33,459 nt of DNA from an uncultured Eubacteriales bacterium (GCA_900316255.1 ONCI01000026.1:1-33459); one strand, 5' to 3'. Positions 13,742 to 21,610 are shown, counted from the first letter of the stretch. A program made the numbers and translations. Notes: a model not told the origin generated them from the letters alone.

Positions 13742-14908
13742 ATGGTAGCAGGACATCTGCAAGAAAAGAACGGAATGTTCTACATAGTATTAACCTATCC
13801 CGATGCAGCCGGGAAACGGAAGAACAAATGGATATCAACAAAGCTTCCAGTAAAAGGGAACAAGAAAAAAGCCGAGAAAATGCTGGCTGAGATGCGCCAG
13901 ACATTTGTTCCTCCCGAGAAGCCACTGGACAACGACATTAAGTTTTCCGACTATATGCTCCAGTGGTTGGAAATCATCAAGCCGACGATTGCAACTACGA
14001 CCTATGCGTCCTATTCCTTCATCGTCAAAAGCGTTGTCGTTCCCTATTTCAAGAAAGCTGACACTACGCTCTACGGACTGAAAGCCCTTGATATTCAAAC
14101 CTTTTATCTGGAGCAGCTAAAGAAAGTATCTGCAAGCACGGTTATTCATTATCACACGCTGCTGCATCGGGCGCTCAAATATGCGGTGAAAATTGAACTG
14201 ATCGAAGTCAATCCTGCCGATAAGGTTGACCGTCCAAAAGCGAATCGATTTGTCGGTAGCTTTTACGACAGCGATGAGGTGCAGGAGCTCTTTAAAGCCG
14301 CAAAGGGGAGCAAGCTTGAAATCCCCATTTTCCTTGGGGCTTTTTACGGACTACGCAGGAGCGAAGCGATCGGTTTGAGGTGGGATGCCATCGACTTTCA
14401 GAACAACACGATCACCATTCGTCACACAGTCACATCCTGTTGTATAGATGGGAAAAAGATTCAAGAAGCGCGTGACACAACCAAAACGAAATCCAGTATG
14501 AGGACGTTGCCTTTAGTGCCAGTTTTCAAGGATTTGCTTTTGGAAAAGAAAAAACAGCAGGCTGAATATCGGCGTGTCTGCGGCAGGAGCTATGATAAGA
14601 GGTATCTGGACTACATCTGCGTAGATGAGATGGGAACTCTAATCTCTCCCAACTACCTTACAGACACATTCCCCAAGCTGCTTGAAAAGAATGGCCTGCG
14701 GAGAATACGGTATCACGATCTTCGACACAGCTGTGCCTCCCTGTTGCTTGCTAACGGTGTGCCAATGAAGCAAATCCAGGAATGGCTTGGCCACAGCGAC
14801 TTCTCTACGACGGCCAATGTCTACGCACATTTGGATTACAACTCAAAACTCTCCTCGGCAGACGCCATGGTAAACGGCTTACAGGGCGCACTCAGCGTGA
14901 TCTCTTAA
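13742..14908 (+). CDS. int: Tyrosine site-specific integrase
   Basis: The 388-residue protein has the full layout of Tn916/phage-type tyrosine recombinases. There is an AP2-like N-terminal arm-binding domain (about 1-55), a SAM-like core-binding domain (about 65-165) and a catalytic domain (about 170-380). Catalytic residues visible are Arg205 in FYGLRRSEAIGLRW, His325 and Arg328 in YHDLRHSCASLL, His351 in EWLGHSDFSTT, and the nucleophile Tyr361 in NVYAHL. AAGGAGG precedes ATG 13742. The gene points towards the 3' end of tRNA-Ser 144 nt away, the usual position of an integrase at its attachment site. It appears intact. Confidence 0.95.
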   Translation: MVAGHLQEKNGMFYIVLTYPDAAGKRKNKWISTKLPVKGNKKKAEKMLAEMRQTFVPPEKPLDNDIKFSDYMLQWLEIIKPTIATTTYASYSFIVKSVVVPYFKKADTTLYGLKALDIQTFYLEQLKKVSASTVIHYHTLLHRALKYAVKIELIEVNPADKVDRPKANRFVGSFYDSDEVQELFKAAKGSKLEIPIFLGAFYGLRRSEAIGLRWDAIDFQNNTITIRHTVTSCCIDGKKIQEARDTTKTKSSMRTLPLVPVFKDLLLEKKKQQAEYRRVCGRSYDKRYLDYICVDEMGTLISPNYLTDTFPKLLEKNGLRRIRYHDLRHSCASLLLANGVPMKQIQEWLGHSDFSTTANVYAHLDYNSKLSSADAMVNGLQGALSVIS

Positions 14909-15012
14909 AGGGAAGTTCGAATTGACAAAAAAATACCCACTTCTCTCCTAAAAAACACCCGTTTTGGAGAGAACTCTGAAGCAAAAACCGGGCTGATTCT
15001 TGAAAATAAAAG

Positions 15013-15044
15013 AGTCCACAAACGAGAAAGCCCGCTTGTGGACT
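15013..15044 (-). terminator. Terminator of the tRNA-Ser transcript
   Basis: Read on the minus strand, AGTCCACAA (15044-15036) pairs with TTGTGGACT (15021-15013) and is followed by CTTTTATTTTC. It starts eight nt past the encoded CCA end of the tRNA gene. Confidence 0.8.
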
Positions 15045-15051
15045 GGATTTT

Positions 15052-15142
15052 TGGCGGAGGGTGCAGGATTCGAACCCGCGTGGACATCACTGCCCTAATG
15101 GTTTTCAAGACCACCCCGTTATGACCGCTTCGGTAACCCTCC
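15052..15142 (-). tRNA. tRNA-Ser (anticodon UGA), CCA encoded
   Basis: The minus strand from 15142 gives the acceptor stem GGAGGGT, pairing with ACCCTCC near the 3' end, a D arm (CCGAAGCGG), and an anticodon loop CTTGAAA flanked by GGTGGT/ACCATT. The anticodon TGA reads UCA serine codons. The long variable arm typical of tRNA-Ser and the T arm GCGGGTTCGAATCCTGC follow. The discriminator G and CCA are encoded at 15055-15052. Its 3' end faces the integrase gene, and tRNA 3' ends are common attachment sites, so it probably marks the right edge of the island on its left. Confidence 0.95.
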
Positions 15143-15267
15143 ATGTCTTTTCAGCCGATTGGTTTTTGAAAAAAGTGCCGTGGAAAAAGGAGAGAACTTT
15201 AGGAGAGAAGTTTCCCAAAATCTCTTTTCTATGATACCCGGAAGCCCTTGAAAATACAAGGTTTTTC

Positions 15268-15323
15268 GGAGGGCGGCTTCCAAAATGGCGTTTCGGTTTC
15301 AAGACCGGCTTCGGTAACCCTCC
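15268..15323 (-). pseudogene. Truncated tRNA-Ser relic
   Basis: The minus strand from 15323 repeats the first 16 nt of the intact tRNA-Ser (GGAGGGTTACCGAAGC) and then keeps an anticodon-arm-like CGGTCTTGAAACCG. The D-arm/anticodon-stem join is shortened and the variable and T arms are absent. It closes with CCCTCC at 15273-15268, so a 6-bp acceptor stem still forms. At 56 nt it cannot be a standard tRNA. It may be a relic of a past recombination at the tRNA or a duplicated, decayed gene. Confidence 0.65.
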
Positions 15324-15334
15324 ATGTATGTTAA

Positions 15335-15453
15335 CTCCCTTGTGGGAGGTAACGACGATAAGCAATCGTCTTACCAACGGGGCTCCGCCCCGTTATGTCC
15401 TGTTGCGGTGTCCGAAATCCTTCGCTCGCTTTCCGCTCGCAGGATTTCGACCG
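15335..15453. repeat. Run of four hairpins downstream of the tRNA relic
   Basis: Four inverted repeats follow each other. They are CTCCC/GGGAG (15335-15348), GGTAACGACGAT/ATCGTCTTACC (15348-15375, one bulge), AACGGGGC/GCCCCGTT (15376-15394) and CGAAATCCT/AGGATTTCG (15413-15449, flanked by GCGGT/ACCGC). The stretch from 15324 to 15640 has no credible gene. The hairpins may be processing signals of a tRNA-region transcript or small mobile palindromes. Confidence 0.6.
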
Positions 15454-15643
15454 CTGCCACTCCTTTTTGCTCGCTTCTTCCGCCACCGGCGGCGCTCGCA
15501 AACGTCCCCGCTTCGGGTTCCCTCCGTGTTGCATTTATGCACACGCGATTATACACGATGCGCCCGGCAAATGCAAGAGCGGAGCTCCGCTTTTCCTTCT
15601 CCCCCACCGGCGCTTTTCTGCTGCGCGTCCTCCCGCTGCCGCG

Positions 15644-15672
15644 TTGACAGCAGAGCCGGGATGGATTATAGT
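15644..15672 (+). promoter_or_regulatory. Near-consensus promoter of the GntR regulator gene
   Basis: TTGACA (15644-15649), a 17-nt spacer and TATAGT (15667-15672) lie 60 nt before ATG 15732. Confidence 0.85.
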
Positions 15673-15731
15673 ACAGAAAAGAAACGCGTTTTGCCATTGC
15701 CTGAAAGGCGGCAACGCGGGGAGGGACGCGC

Positions 15732-16472
15732 ATGGACAAATACCAGCTGAAGCGCTATATGGAGGCGGAGCCCGGGGCCAAGCTGAAGGACCTGGTGATG
15801 AAGCTGCTGTATGACGAGATCGTGACGCTGCACATTCTGCCGGGAACCAAGCTGAACGTGAACCAGCTGGCCGCCTCTCTCGGCGTCTCCCGCACGCCGG
15901 TGGCCGAGGCGGTGACCGGGCTTGCGGACATCGGCTTTGTGGTGACCCGGCCGGGACAGAGCGGCAGCTTTGTGCTGGACCTGAACATGGTGGACATGAT
16001 CCATCTCTACCATGTGCGCAACGCCATCGAGAGCGAGGCCGCCGCCCTCTGCGCCTATGAGGCCAGCGACACCAACGTGCGGGAGCTGACCATGCTGGCG
16101 GAGGCCTTCAAGACCAGTGTGGAGGGCCGGGACATCCGCGGCATGCGGGAGACGGACATGCCCTTCCACCGCCTGATCATCCGCTCCTGCGGCAACCCCT
16201 ACCTGATCCGCAGCTATGAGGACATCGTGCCCAAGCTCACCATGTACCAGGCCTCCATGATCGAGTTTGTGGGCCAGCAGGGCAACGAGTCCAACCCCTG
16301 GCTCTCCAGCGTGAAATACAACCACGTCTCCGTGGTCTCCGCCATCCGCATGCGCCAGCCGGAACTGGCCCGGCAGTCCATGGCCGACCACATCCGCACC
16401 AGTCTGAACTTTACCAGCCTCTCCGGCGAGCGGGCGGACCCCTTCCACCCCTTCCGCAAGGCAGAGCGCTGA
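15732..16472 (+). CDS. GntR-family transcriptional regulator (FadR/FCD type)
   Basis: The 246-residue protein has a winged helix-turn-helix at about 15-80 (KLLYDEIVTLHILPGTKLNVNQ, LGVSRTPVAEAV, typical of GntR) and an all-helical FCD ligand domain at about 85-235. The latter contains HLYHVRNAIESEAAALCAYE, then DMPFHRLIIRSCGNP with the D-x3-H motif, and later NHVSVVSAIRMRQPELARQSMADHI with two further histidines. In FCD proteins these histidines and the Asp form a metal and carboxylate-ligand site. It has its own near-consensus promoter and GGGGAGGG ribosome binding site and ends at a bidirectional terminator, so it is a single-gene unit. Targets unknown. Confidence 0.9.
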   Translation: MDKYQLKRYMEAEPGAKLKDLVMKLLYDEIVTLHILPGTKLNVNQLAASLGVSRTPVAEAVTGLADIGFVVTRPGQSGSFVLDLNMVDMIHLYHVRNAIESEAAALCAYEASDTNVRELTMLAEAFKTSVEGRDIRGMRETDMPFHRLIIRSCGNPYLIRSYEDIVPKLTMYQASMIEFVGQQGNESNPWLSSVKYNHVSVVSAIRMRQPELARQSMADHIRTSLNFTSLSGERADPFHPFRKAER

Positions 16473-16574
16473 ACACGCCGGTTGGATCATCGTTTCCCTG
16501 GCTTTTTGTGCATCGACTCCCTGCAGACTGTAAAACACTAAAAACTATAAACTATAAACTAAAAACTTAAAAAA

Positions 16575-16616
16575 CCGAGGCTGTGAAAACTTTGTTTTTC
16601 ACAGCCTCGGTTTTTT
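16575..16616. terminator. Bidirectional terminator between converging genes
   Basis: CCGAGGCTGTGAAAA (16575-16589) and TTTTCACAGCCTCGG (16596-16610) form a perfect 15-bp stem with A6 before and T6 after, so it works on both strands. It serves the GntR gene (+) and the zinc-ribbon gene (-). Just upstream (16538-16566) is an AT-rich tandem of ACTATAAA-like units. Confidence 0.9.
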
Positions 16617-17517
16617 ACTCCCGGATCCAGCCGCGGGCCACGCACTCGGCCTTGATGCGGGCAAACTCCTCGTCGCTGACCAGGCCCTGCTTGTGCATCT
16701 CCACCATCCGGCGCAGGGCCGCGATGGTCTCCGCGTCCGGCGGGGTCACGTTCTTCCCCGGGGCAGCGCGCCGGACCGGAGTGTTCACGCCGATCTTCTT
16801 TGCGCCGGTCTGGGCGGGCTGGGCCGTTCTGCGCTCCGCGGGCGCCGGCGCGGGAGCGGGGCTCCGGGCCGGAGCGGGCACGATGTCCTCCACCTGCGCG
16901 GCCAAATACACCAGCGCCGGGATGAGCAGGCAGTTGAGCATAAAGAGCCAGCCGTAAAAGCCCAGCTTGGGCTTTGCGCCCAGGAAATCCTCACTGAACG
17001 CGCCGCGGACCTTGATCAGGGCAATGATATAGAACACCAGCAGGAGCAGCGAGAGCCCGGCAGTGATCATGCTCCTGGGCCGTCCGGAAAGGATCATGGG
17101 CACGGCGATGCTGCCCAGCGCCACCAGGCACAGCAGCACCAGCGCAACGCCGAAGCCCGTGGAGCCCTGCTGCCTCAGCGCGCCGTAGAGGGAATAGCGC
17201 ATCACGCCGAAATCCGTCTGCCCGGAGGCGATGGTCACGAACAGGGTGTTCACGAACAGATAGACGATCTGCAGGATGCCCAGCAGCCCCGCCACCAGGC
17301 ACAAAAGCGGCGTATGCTGCGCGCCCAGGGTCGCCGGCGCGTACTCTCCGCCGCCGCTTGCCCGCACGGGAGATGCCGCCGGGGCGGCATGGCGGCCGCC
17401 GCCCTGCACGCGGGCGCGGATCTCCTCCCGGCTGGGCTGCCTCACCACAGCCGCGCCGCAGCGCTTGCAGAAACGGGAACCCTCTTCCAGAGGGGCCCCA
17501 CAGTTTTTACAGGTCAT
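16615..17517 (-). CDS. Zinc-ribbon membrane protein with C-terminal SHOCT-like domain
   Basis: The 300-residue protein starts with a zinc ribbon (CKNCG...CKRCG; Cys3, 6, 17 and 20). A basic linker and four membrane helices between about 70 and 210 follow (for example LLCLVAGLLGILQIVYLFV and LLLLVFYIIALIKV). After that come an Ala/Pro-rich linker and a C-terminal SHOCT-like module (LRRMVEMHKQGLVSDEEFARIKAE). Proteins of this build are common and uncharacterised in clostridia; oligomerisation through SHOCT is likely. The promoter is at 17600-17628. The final codons reach into the shared terminator region. Confidence 0.8.
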   Translation of the reverse strand: MTCKNCGAPLEEGSRFCKRCGAAVVRQPSREEIRARVQGGGRHAAPAASPVRASGGGEYAPATLGAQHTPLLCLVAGLLGILQIVYLFVNTLFVTIASGQTDFGVMRYSLYGALRQQGSTGFGVALVLLCLVALGSIAVPMILSGRPRSMITAGLSLLLLVFYIIALIKVRGAFSEDFLGAKPKLGFYGWLFMLNCLLIPALVYLAAQVEDIVPAPARSPAPAPAPAERRTAQPAQTGAKKIGVNTPVRRAAPGKNVTPPDAETIAALRRMVEMHKQGLVSDEEFARIKAECVARGWIRE

Positions 17518-17599
17518 GTTTCCAGCCTCATTTCCTCAAAACTCAAATCCACTTCCGACTTCCATTGGAAACAAAACGCAAAAAATAAGTTACATTTTG

Positions 17600-17628
17600 A
17601 TTATAACGCAGGAAACTCCGCTTGAAAA
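17600..17628 (-). promoter_or_regulatory. Promoter of the zinc-ribbon membrane protein gene
   Basis: On the minus strand, TTTTCA (17628-17623), 17 nt, and TATAAT (17605-17600). The leader is about 75 nt. Confidence 0.65.
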
Positions 17629-17806
17629 GACCCTTTTTGGAAAAATTTTTGCGGGGCGGTGGGGGGATCGTTCCTCCACGCCGGGGAGGATGTCCCTCGC
17701 AGCAGATGAGAGAGCTGAAACTCCTTTGTTTTCCTCTGCTGCTGATCCTCCTGACTTCTCCCTCATCACCCTCCTGTGTGCCGCCGAGCAATGCTCGGCG
17801 CTGCGG

Positions 17807-18075
17807 AGAGCTTCCCCCGCTGGAGGAAGCACGGCGGTCTGCCGAGGGCGGCAGACCCCTCAGTCTCCGCCATAGACGGCGGAGACAGCTCCCCTTGCAG
17901 GGGAGCCAGCCCCCTCAGTCTCCGCCATAGACGGCGGAGACAGCTCCCCTTGCAGGGGAGCCAGCCCCCTCAGTCCCCGCCGTAGACGGTGGTGACAGCT
18001 CCCCTTGCAGGGGTGGCAGACCCCTCAGTCCCCGCCGTAAACGGCGGCGACAGCTCCCCTTGCAGGGGAGCCATG
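17807..18075. repeat. Array of four 55-bp palindromic repeats plus a degenerate unit
   Basis: Units begin with CCCCTCAGTC at 17856, 17911, 17966 and 18021, with an exact 55-bp period. Each holds two hairpins: CTCCGCC-N6-GGCGGAG (variants with CCCGCC) and GCTCCCC-TTGCA-GGGGAGC. A decayed copy precedes them at about 17807-17855. The same GCTCCCC/GGGGAGC core occurs in a second cluster at 31834-32127. There are no unique spacers, so it is not a CRISPR. This fits small palindromic intergenic repeats known in Oscillospiraceae genomes. The rest of 17630-18105 holds nothing gene-like. Confidence 0.85.
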
Positions 18076-18105
18076 CATCAGTCACGGCGGCAAGACACGC
18101 AAAAA

Positions 18106-18131
18106 CAGCACCCCGGCGGGGTGCTGTTTTT
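18106..18131. terminator. Bidirectional terminator of the MoxR operon
   Basis: CAGCACCCC (18106-18114), loop GGC, GGGGTGCTG (18118-18126), flanked by A5 and T5. On the minus strand it lies five nt after the DUF4129 stop. Confidence 0.9.
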
Positions 18132-18135
18132 CCTA

Positions 18136-19362
18136 TTATCTTGCGGTCGTTCCGATAGTCTGCTCTGCCGTTCTTTTTCTCTCTTCGGAGAGCAGCTGCT
18201 CCCGGAGCTGCTTTACCCGGGTCTCGATCCGCTGGGCGTCCTCCGCTGTGGCTTTTCCGGCGTAGCGGGCCCGCAGATAGATCTGCCGGATCTCTTCGGA
18301 AAGCTCCCGCCCGGGCAGCCGGGCGGAGCGCTCCTGCACCTGCAGGGAGGTGTCGCTCCCGGAAAGGCGGATCCCGCCCCGGCTGCTCAGGAGGATGAGA
18401 TAGCTGCGGTAGGCGTCCCGGACCCGGTTCACCGCCCGGCTGCTTCTGCGCCGCTGCTTTTTCCGCTTCCGCTCCCTCTTTTCCGGGATATATTCGATAT
18501 CCCCCCCGCGCTCCGGCTTCACGTAAACCCAGCGGGAGAGCACGAAGATCACCAGAGCGACGGCCGCCAGAGCGATCAGCACATGCGCCAGCAGCGTCCA
18601 GTTGAAGTCCGGCAAATGCAGGACCAGGGACCCCTCCTCCACCGGGTCGAAGGGCGGCGGGGTAGGCGATTCCGGCGTCTCCGTGGGCGAGGGCAGCAGC
18701 TCCTCTACCGCGCTCTCCTTCGGCTCAACGGGATGGATAAAGCGCCTGGCCAGCCAGATCAGCGGGGAAAAGATCCAGTACAGCAGGGTGGCCAGCAGAT
18801 CTCTCCGCGCCAGGAGAAGCCAGAGCAGGCCTCCCGCAGCCGCGCCGATGAGGATGGGCAGCACCACGCCGCCCACCACCAGCAGGGTCCTGCCGCCATT
18901 CAGGTCGCCCACGCGCTGCAGCCGCAGCCCCACGATGCCAAAGAGGAAGAACAGGGCGCAGAGGGCGATGCCCTCCTTCACCGGCGGGGTGTGCAGGGCA
19001 AAATGCAGAAGCAGCAGCGCGCCGACGAAAAGCATCGGCCGCATCCATCTGCCGGTCTGCCAGTTGTCCCAGTCGAAGCGGTCCAGCACCGCGAACAGCG
19101 CCATGATGAGCGGCACCGGCAGGAAGGAGATCCAGCCCAGTCCCGGGGGCAGCAGCAGAAGGCTCAGAAAGGGCAGCGGGGCCAGGGCGATGCGCAGCGC
19201 CGGCAGATAGCGGAACCGGGCGGCCAGCAGCAGCATCCCAAGGCCCAGGCCCAGCACCAGCAGCATGGCCGGGAAGGCCCCGTCAAAGGACGGAAGCCGG
19301 CAGATCAGGGCCAGGTACAGGGCGGCGTTGCCGCAGATCAGGAGGCAGGACGCAGTTTCCAT
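18136..19362 (-). CDS. DUF4129-type membrane protein, last gene of the MoxR operon
   Basis: I chose ATG 19362, preceded by GAGGAGGGGAG; the longer frame to 19401 would add 13 unlikely residues. The 408-residue protein has about eight membrane helices in the first 230 residues, a Pro/Thr/Glu-rich outer loop (SPTETPESPTPPPF), another helix near 265 and a basic cytoplasmic tail (KRERKRKKQRRRSSRA). The tail carries the DUF4129 signature region (RDAYRSYLILLSSRG, then EEIRQIYLRARYAGKATAED). In related operons this tail is fused to or accompanied by a transglutaminase domain. Here no transglutaminase Cys-His-Asp core is seen. It overlaps the DUF58 gene by 25 nt. Confidence 0.75.
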   Translation of the reverse strand: METASCLLICGNAALYLALICRLPSFDGAFPAMLLVLGLGLGMLLLAARFRYLPALRIALAPLPFLSLLLLPPGLGWISFLPVPLIMALFAVLDRFDWDNWQTGRWMRPMLFVGALLLLHFALHTPPVKEGIALCALFFLFGIVGLRLQRVGDLNGGRTLLVVGGVVLPILIGAAAGGLLWLLLARRDLLATLLYWIFSPLIWLARRFIHPVEPKESAVEELLPSPTETPESPTPPPFDPVEEGSLVLHLPDFNWTLLAHVLIALAAVALVIFVLSRWVYVKPERGGDIEYIPEKRERKRKKQRRRSSRAVNRVRDAYRSYLILLSSRGGIRLSGSDTSLQVQERSARLPGRELSEEIRQIYLRARYAGKATAEDAQRIETRVKQLREQLLSEERKRTAEQTIGTTAR

Positions 19363-20435
19363 ACGCTCCCCTCCTCTCCCTCCGTCCCGGTCCGCTGCCA
19401 ATCCTCTCCGAAGAGGATCCTGGCGCAGCCGCCGGAACGCGCTTCGATCCGCCGGAGGCAGCCCTCGATCTCCTCGCTGCGGGACGGGACGATCAGGATC
19501 CAGTCCGCGGCGGAGCCGCGCTCCTCCAGGCAGCGCTCCGTCAGGTCCCGGAAGCCGGAGAACTCCGTGGGCCTGGCTCTGCCGATCCGCTCCAGGATGT
19601 AATCCAGGTGGGCCGGTCCCAGGCCCGTGTCCGTTTTGAAGAGATCGCCGTCGGAAAACAGGGCGTAGGGCACGCAGGCCTGCTGCAGCGCTTCGCAGAC
19701 GCTGCGGGTCAGGGCCAGGACCGCTTCCTTTTCCTCCTGTTTTCCGCCCAGATCCGCCAGGATGACGGCGCTGGGCTCGGCGGTGTGGTCATAGGTGCGG
19801 ACCATCAGTTTGCCGCGGATGGCCGTCTGCGTCCAGGAGATGCTGCGCATGGGCTCCCGCCCGGAATAGTCCCGTGCGCCCACGATGAGCGTGGGGTCCT
19901 CATACAGAAGCCGCCGCACGGAGTGATCTCCCAGAAGGCCGTTGAGGGGAAGGGCCTGCTCCAGTCCCTCCGCCCGATTGGCCGTTACCACCAGCTCCGG
20001 CTCCATCTTCCCCACATTCTGCAGGGTGCGGAGGCCCAGGAAGTCCCCGCTCTCCAGGATATAGCGCCCCAGGCCGTGGACGCCCCGCTCGGAAAAGGAA
20101 AGGCGGACCTTGAACACGGCGGTGGTATGGGGCATGAGGGAGAGCCTGCGCCGGATGCAGAGGCTGGGATAGCCCCGGTCCCGGTAGCGGTCGGCCCAGG
20201 CCTTGTCCTCCCGCAGCGACACGCCTTCCCCGAAGAACATCCACACCCGGACGAAAAGCCGGGGGAGGGCGGAGGAGTTGGTGACACAGGCCGTCACGGT
20301 CACGACGCCGCCGGGTTCGGTGAGCTCCCTGTCCGCGCTGCAGTGAAAGAGGAGCTTCTCCGCCCGGGCGCCCACGGACAGATACTCCATCAGGAGCAGC
20401 GCCGCCAGCACGCCGAAAATGACGAAGGCGCTCAT
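19338..20435 (-). CDS. DUF58 domain protein
   Basis: The 365-residue protein starts with a membrane helix (FVIFGVLAALLLMEYLSV). It then has a beta-rich domain with a clear protection-of-charge pattern (VTVTACVTNSSALPRLFVRV) and the DUF58 signature at about residues 187-202 (GARDYSGREPMRSISW), with a von Willebrand A-like fold after it. DUF58 proteins work with MoxR AAA+ ATPases, probably as their substrates or partners at the membrane. Its start overlaps the MoxR stop (ATGA). Confidence 0.85.
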   Translation of the reverse strand: MSAFVIFGVLAALLLMEYLSVGARAEKLLFHCSADRELTEPGGVVTVTACVTNSSALPRLFVRVWMFFGEGVSLREDKAWADRYRDRGYPSLCIRRRLSLMPHTTAVFKVRLSFSERGVHGLGRYILESGDFLGLRTLQNVGKMEPELVVTANRAEGLEQALPLNGLLGDHSVRRLLYEDPTLIVGARDYSGREPMRSISWTQTAIRGKLMVRTYDHTAEPSAVILADLGGKQEEKEAVLALTRSVCEALQQACVPYALFSDGDLFKTDTGLGPAHLDYILERIGRARPTEFSGFRDLTERCLEERGSAADWILIVPSRSEEIEGCLRRIEARSGGCARILFGEDWQRTGTEGEEGSVWKLRPAS

Positions 20436-21373
20436 AGCGCTTCCAGCGGGACGGGGACGCTCTCCAGCATGGTGTTCACAAAGCTCTCCGCCGTGAGGCT
20501 TGCGCGGCTCGCCAAGCTGAGCCGGTGGGGCACCACAAAGGCAGCCTCCGCCTTCACGTCTTCCGGGATCACATAGTCTCTTCCGGAGAGGGCGGCGCGG
20601 ATCTGGCTGGTCCTGTAGAGGGCCAGCGTTCCGCGGGTGGAGAGGCCGCAGCGCAGCTGCCGGGAATTGCGGGTATACTCCGCCAGGTCCATCACGTAGC
20701 CGGCCACATCGTCGGAGACGGAGACCTCCCGATAGGCTTCGGAAAGGGCGCGGATCTCCTCCGGCGTGGTGACGGGCACCAGCTCCTCCTCGATCCGCCG
20801 GGAATCCCGGCGGCGAAGGACCTGGATCTCCTCCTCCCGCTCCATGTAGCCCAGGGACATGCGGATCAGAAAGCGGTCCATCTGGGCCTCCGGCAGCGGG
20901 AAGGTGCCGGCAAACTCGATGGGGTTTTCCGTCGCCATGACAAGATAGGGCTCCTGCATGGGGTAGGACGCGCCGTCGATGGAGACCTGCTTTTCCTCCA
21001 TCACTTCCAGAAGGGCGCTCTGGCTTCGGGGCGTGGCCCGGTTGATCTCGTCGGCCAGGACGATGTTGGCAAAGAGCGGGCCAGGCCGGAACTCAAAGCG
21101 GCCCTCCTTCTGGTTATAGAAGTTGATGCCCGTCAGGTCCGAGGGCATCAGGTCCGGGGTGCACTGGATCCGGCGGAAGGTCCCCCCGATGCTGCGGGAA
21201 AAAGCCCGGAGCATCATGGTCTTCCCGGTGCCGGGCAGGTCCTCCAGCAGCACATGGCCCCCGGCGATCAGCGCGATCACCAGCTGGCGCACCGCTTCGG
21301 GCTTACCCACGATGACCTTGCCCACGCTCTGCTGCATTTTCTGTTCAAACCGGGTGAAAGATCGTAAATCCAT
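20432..21373 (-). CDS. MoxR-family AAA+ ATPase
   Basis: ATG 21373 follows CAGGAGT; the open frame extends 46 codons further upstream but through terminator DNA. The 313-residue protein has Walker A at about 46-52 (EDLPGTGKT), Walker B at 104-110 (IVLADEINRATPRSQ), a sensor-1 ATENPIEF and a C-terminal lid with LSTRGTLALYRTSQ and YVIPEDVKA. MoxR ATPases act as chaperones for metal-cofactor insertion or assembly of envelope and DUF58 partners. It is the first gene of the MoxR-DUF58-DUF4129 unit. No sharp promoter is visible in the 60 nt upstream. Confidence 0.93.
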   Translation of the reverse strand: MDLRSFTRFEQKMQQSVGKVIVGKPEAVRQLVIALIAGGHVLLEDLPGTGKTMMLRAFSRSIGGTFRRIQCTPDLMPSDLTGINFYNQKEGRFEFRPGPLFANIVLADEINRATPRSQSALLEVMEEKQVSIDGASYPMQEPYLVMATENPIEFAGTFPLPEAQMDRFLIRMSLGYMEREEEIQVLRRRDSRRIEEELVPVTTPEEIRALSEAYREVSVSDDVAGYVMDLAEYTRNSRQLRCGLSTRGTLALYRTSQIRAALSGRDYVIPEDVKAEAAFVVPHRLSLASRASLTAESFVNTMLESVPVPLEAL

Positions 21374-21460
21374 CAGTAAACTCCTGTTCGTCGGATCGGC
21401 CGGGGCCGGTCCGTATCCGGGTTTCCTCCGTTCCCACCCGGATGGGATGGAAGCGGCAGG

Positions 21461-21490
21461 AAAAGGGGCAGCCTCTGGAAGGGGCTGCCC
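21461..21490 (-). terminator. Terminator of the hydrogenase operon
   Basis: On the minus strand GGGCAGCC (21490-21483) pairs with GGCTGCCC (21473-21466), then CTTTTCC. The 237 nt between the polyferredoxin and moxR genes (21374-21610) contain this hairpin and other GC-rich palindromes but no gene. The plus strand also has a T tract after the stem. Confidence 0.7.
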
Positions 21491-21610
21491 GGATTCTTTT
21501 TGCAGGCGCATCTTGTCCTCCCCCGGTCCGGGCCAGCCGGAGCCGGCCCCGGATCGGTCAGGTGCAGAGCCGGGGCTCCCGGCTCCTGCGGCGGAGGATG
21601 CGCTGTTTCC

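Larger units (their letters stand above)
14941..15209. repeat. GGAGAGAA motifs flanking tRNA-Ser, possible attachment region
   Basis: GGAGAGAA occurs at 14966-14973, 15189-15196 and 15202-15209, with one inverted copy at 14941-14948, so there are two copies on each side of the tRNA gene. A longer 14-bp inverted pair links 14939-14952 (ACTTCTCTCCTAAA) with 15198-15211. The position next to int and at the tRNA 3' end suggests integrase or excisionase arm sites, but the second att copy is not in the window, so this is tentative. Confidence 0.35.

Noticed and set aside
17856-18075. Regularly spaced repeats, considered as a CRISPR array
   Set aside because: The 55-bp period is almost fully conserved, so there are no unique spacers, and no cas genes are nearby.
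17989-19602. A 537-codon plus-strand frame
   Set aside because: It starts inside the palindromic repeats and is antisense to DUF4129 and DUF58 genes; its composition is Gln/Gly/Arg-rich without domain features.
21374-21511. Longer N-terminus for the MoxR ATPase
   Set aside because: The extra 46 codons run through the terminator region and a Pro-rich stretch; the ATG at 21373 has a good ribosome binding site and starts at the family's usual position.
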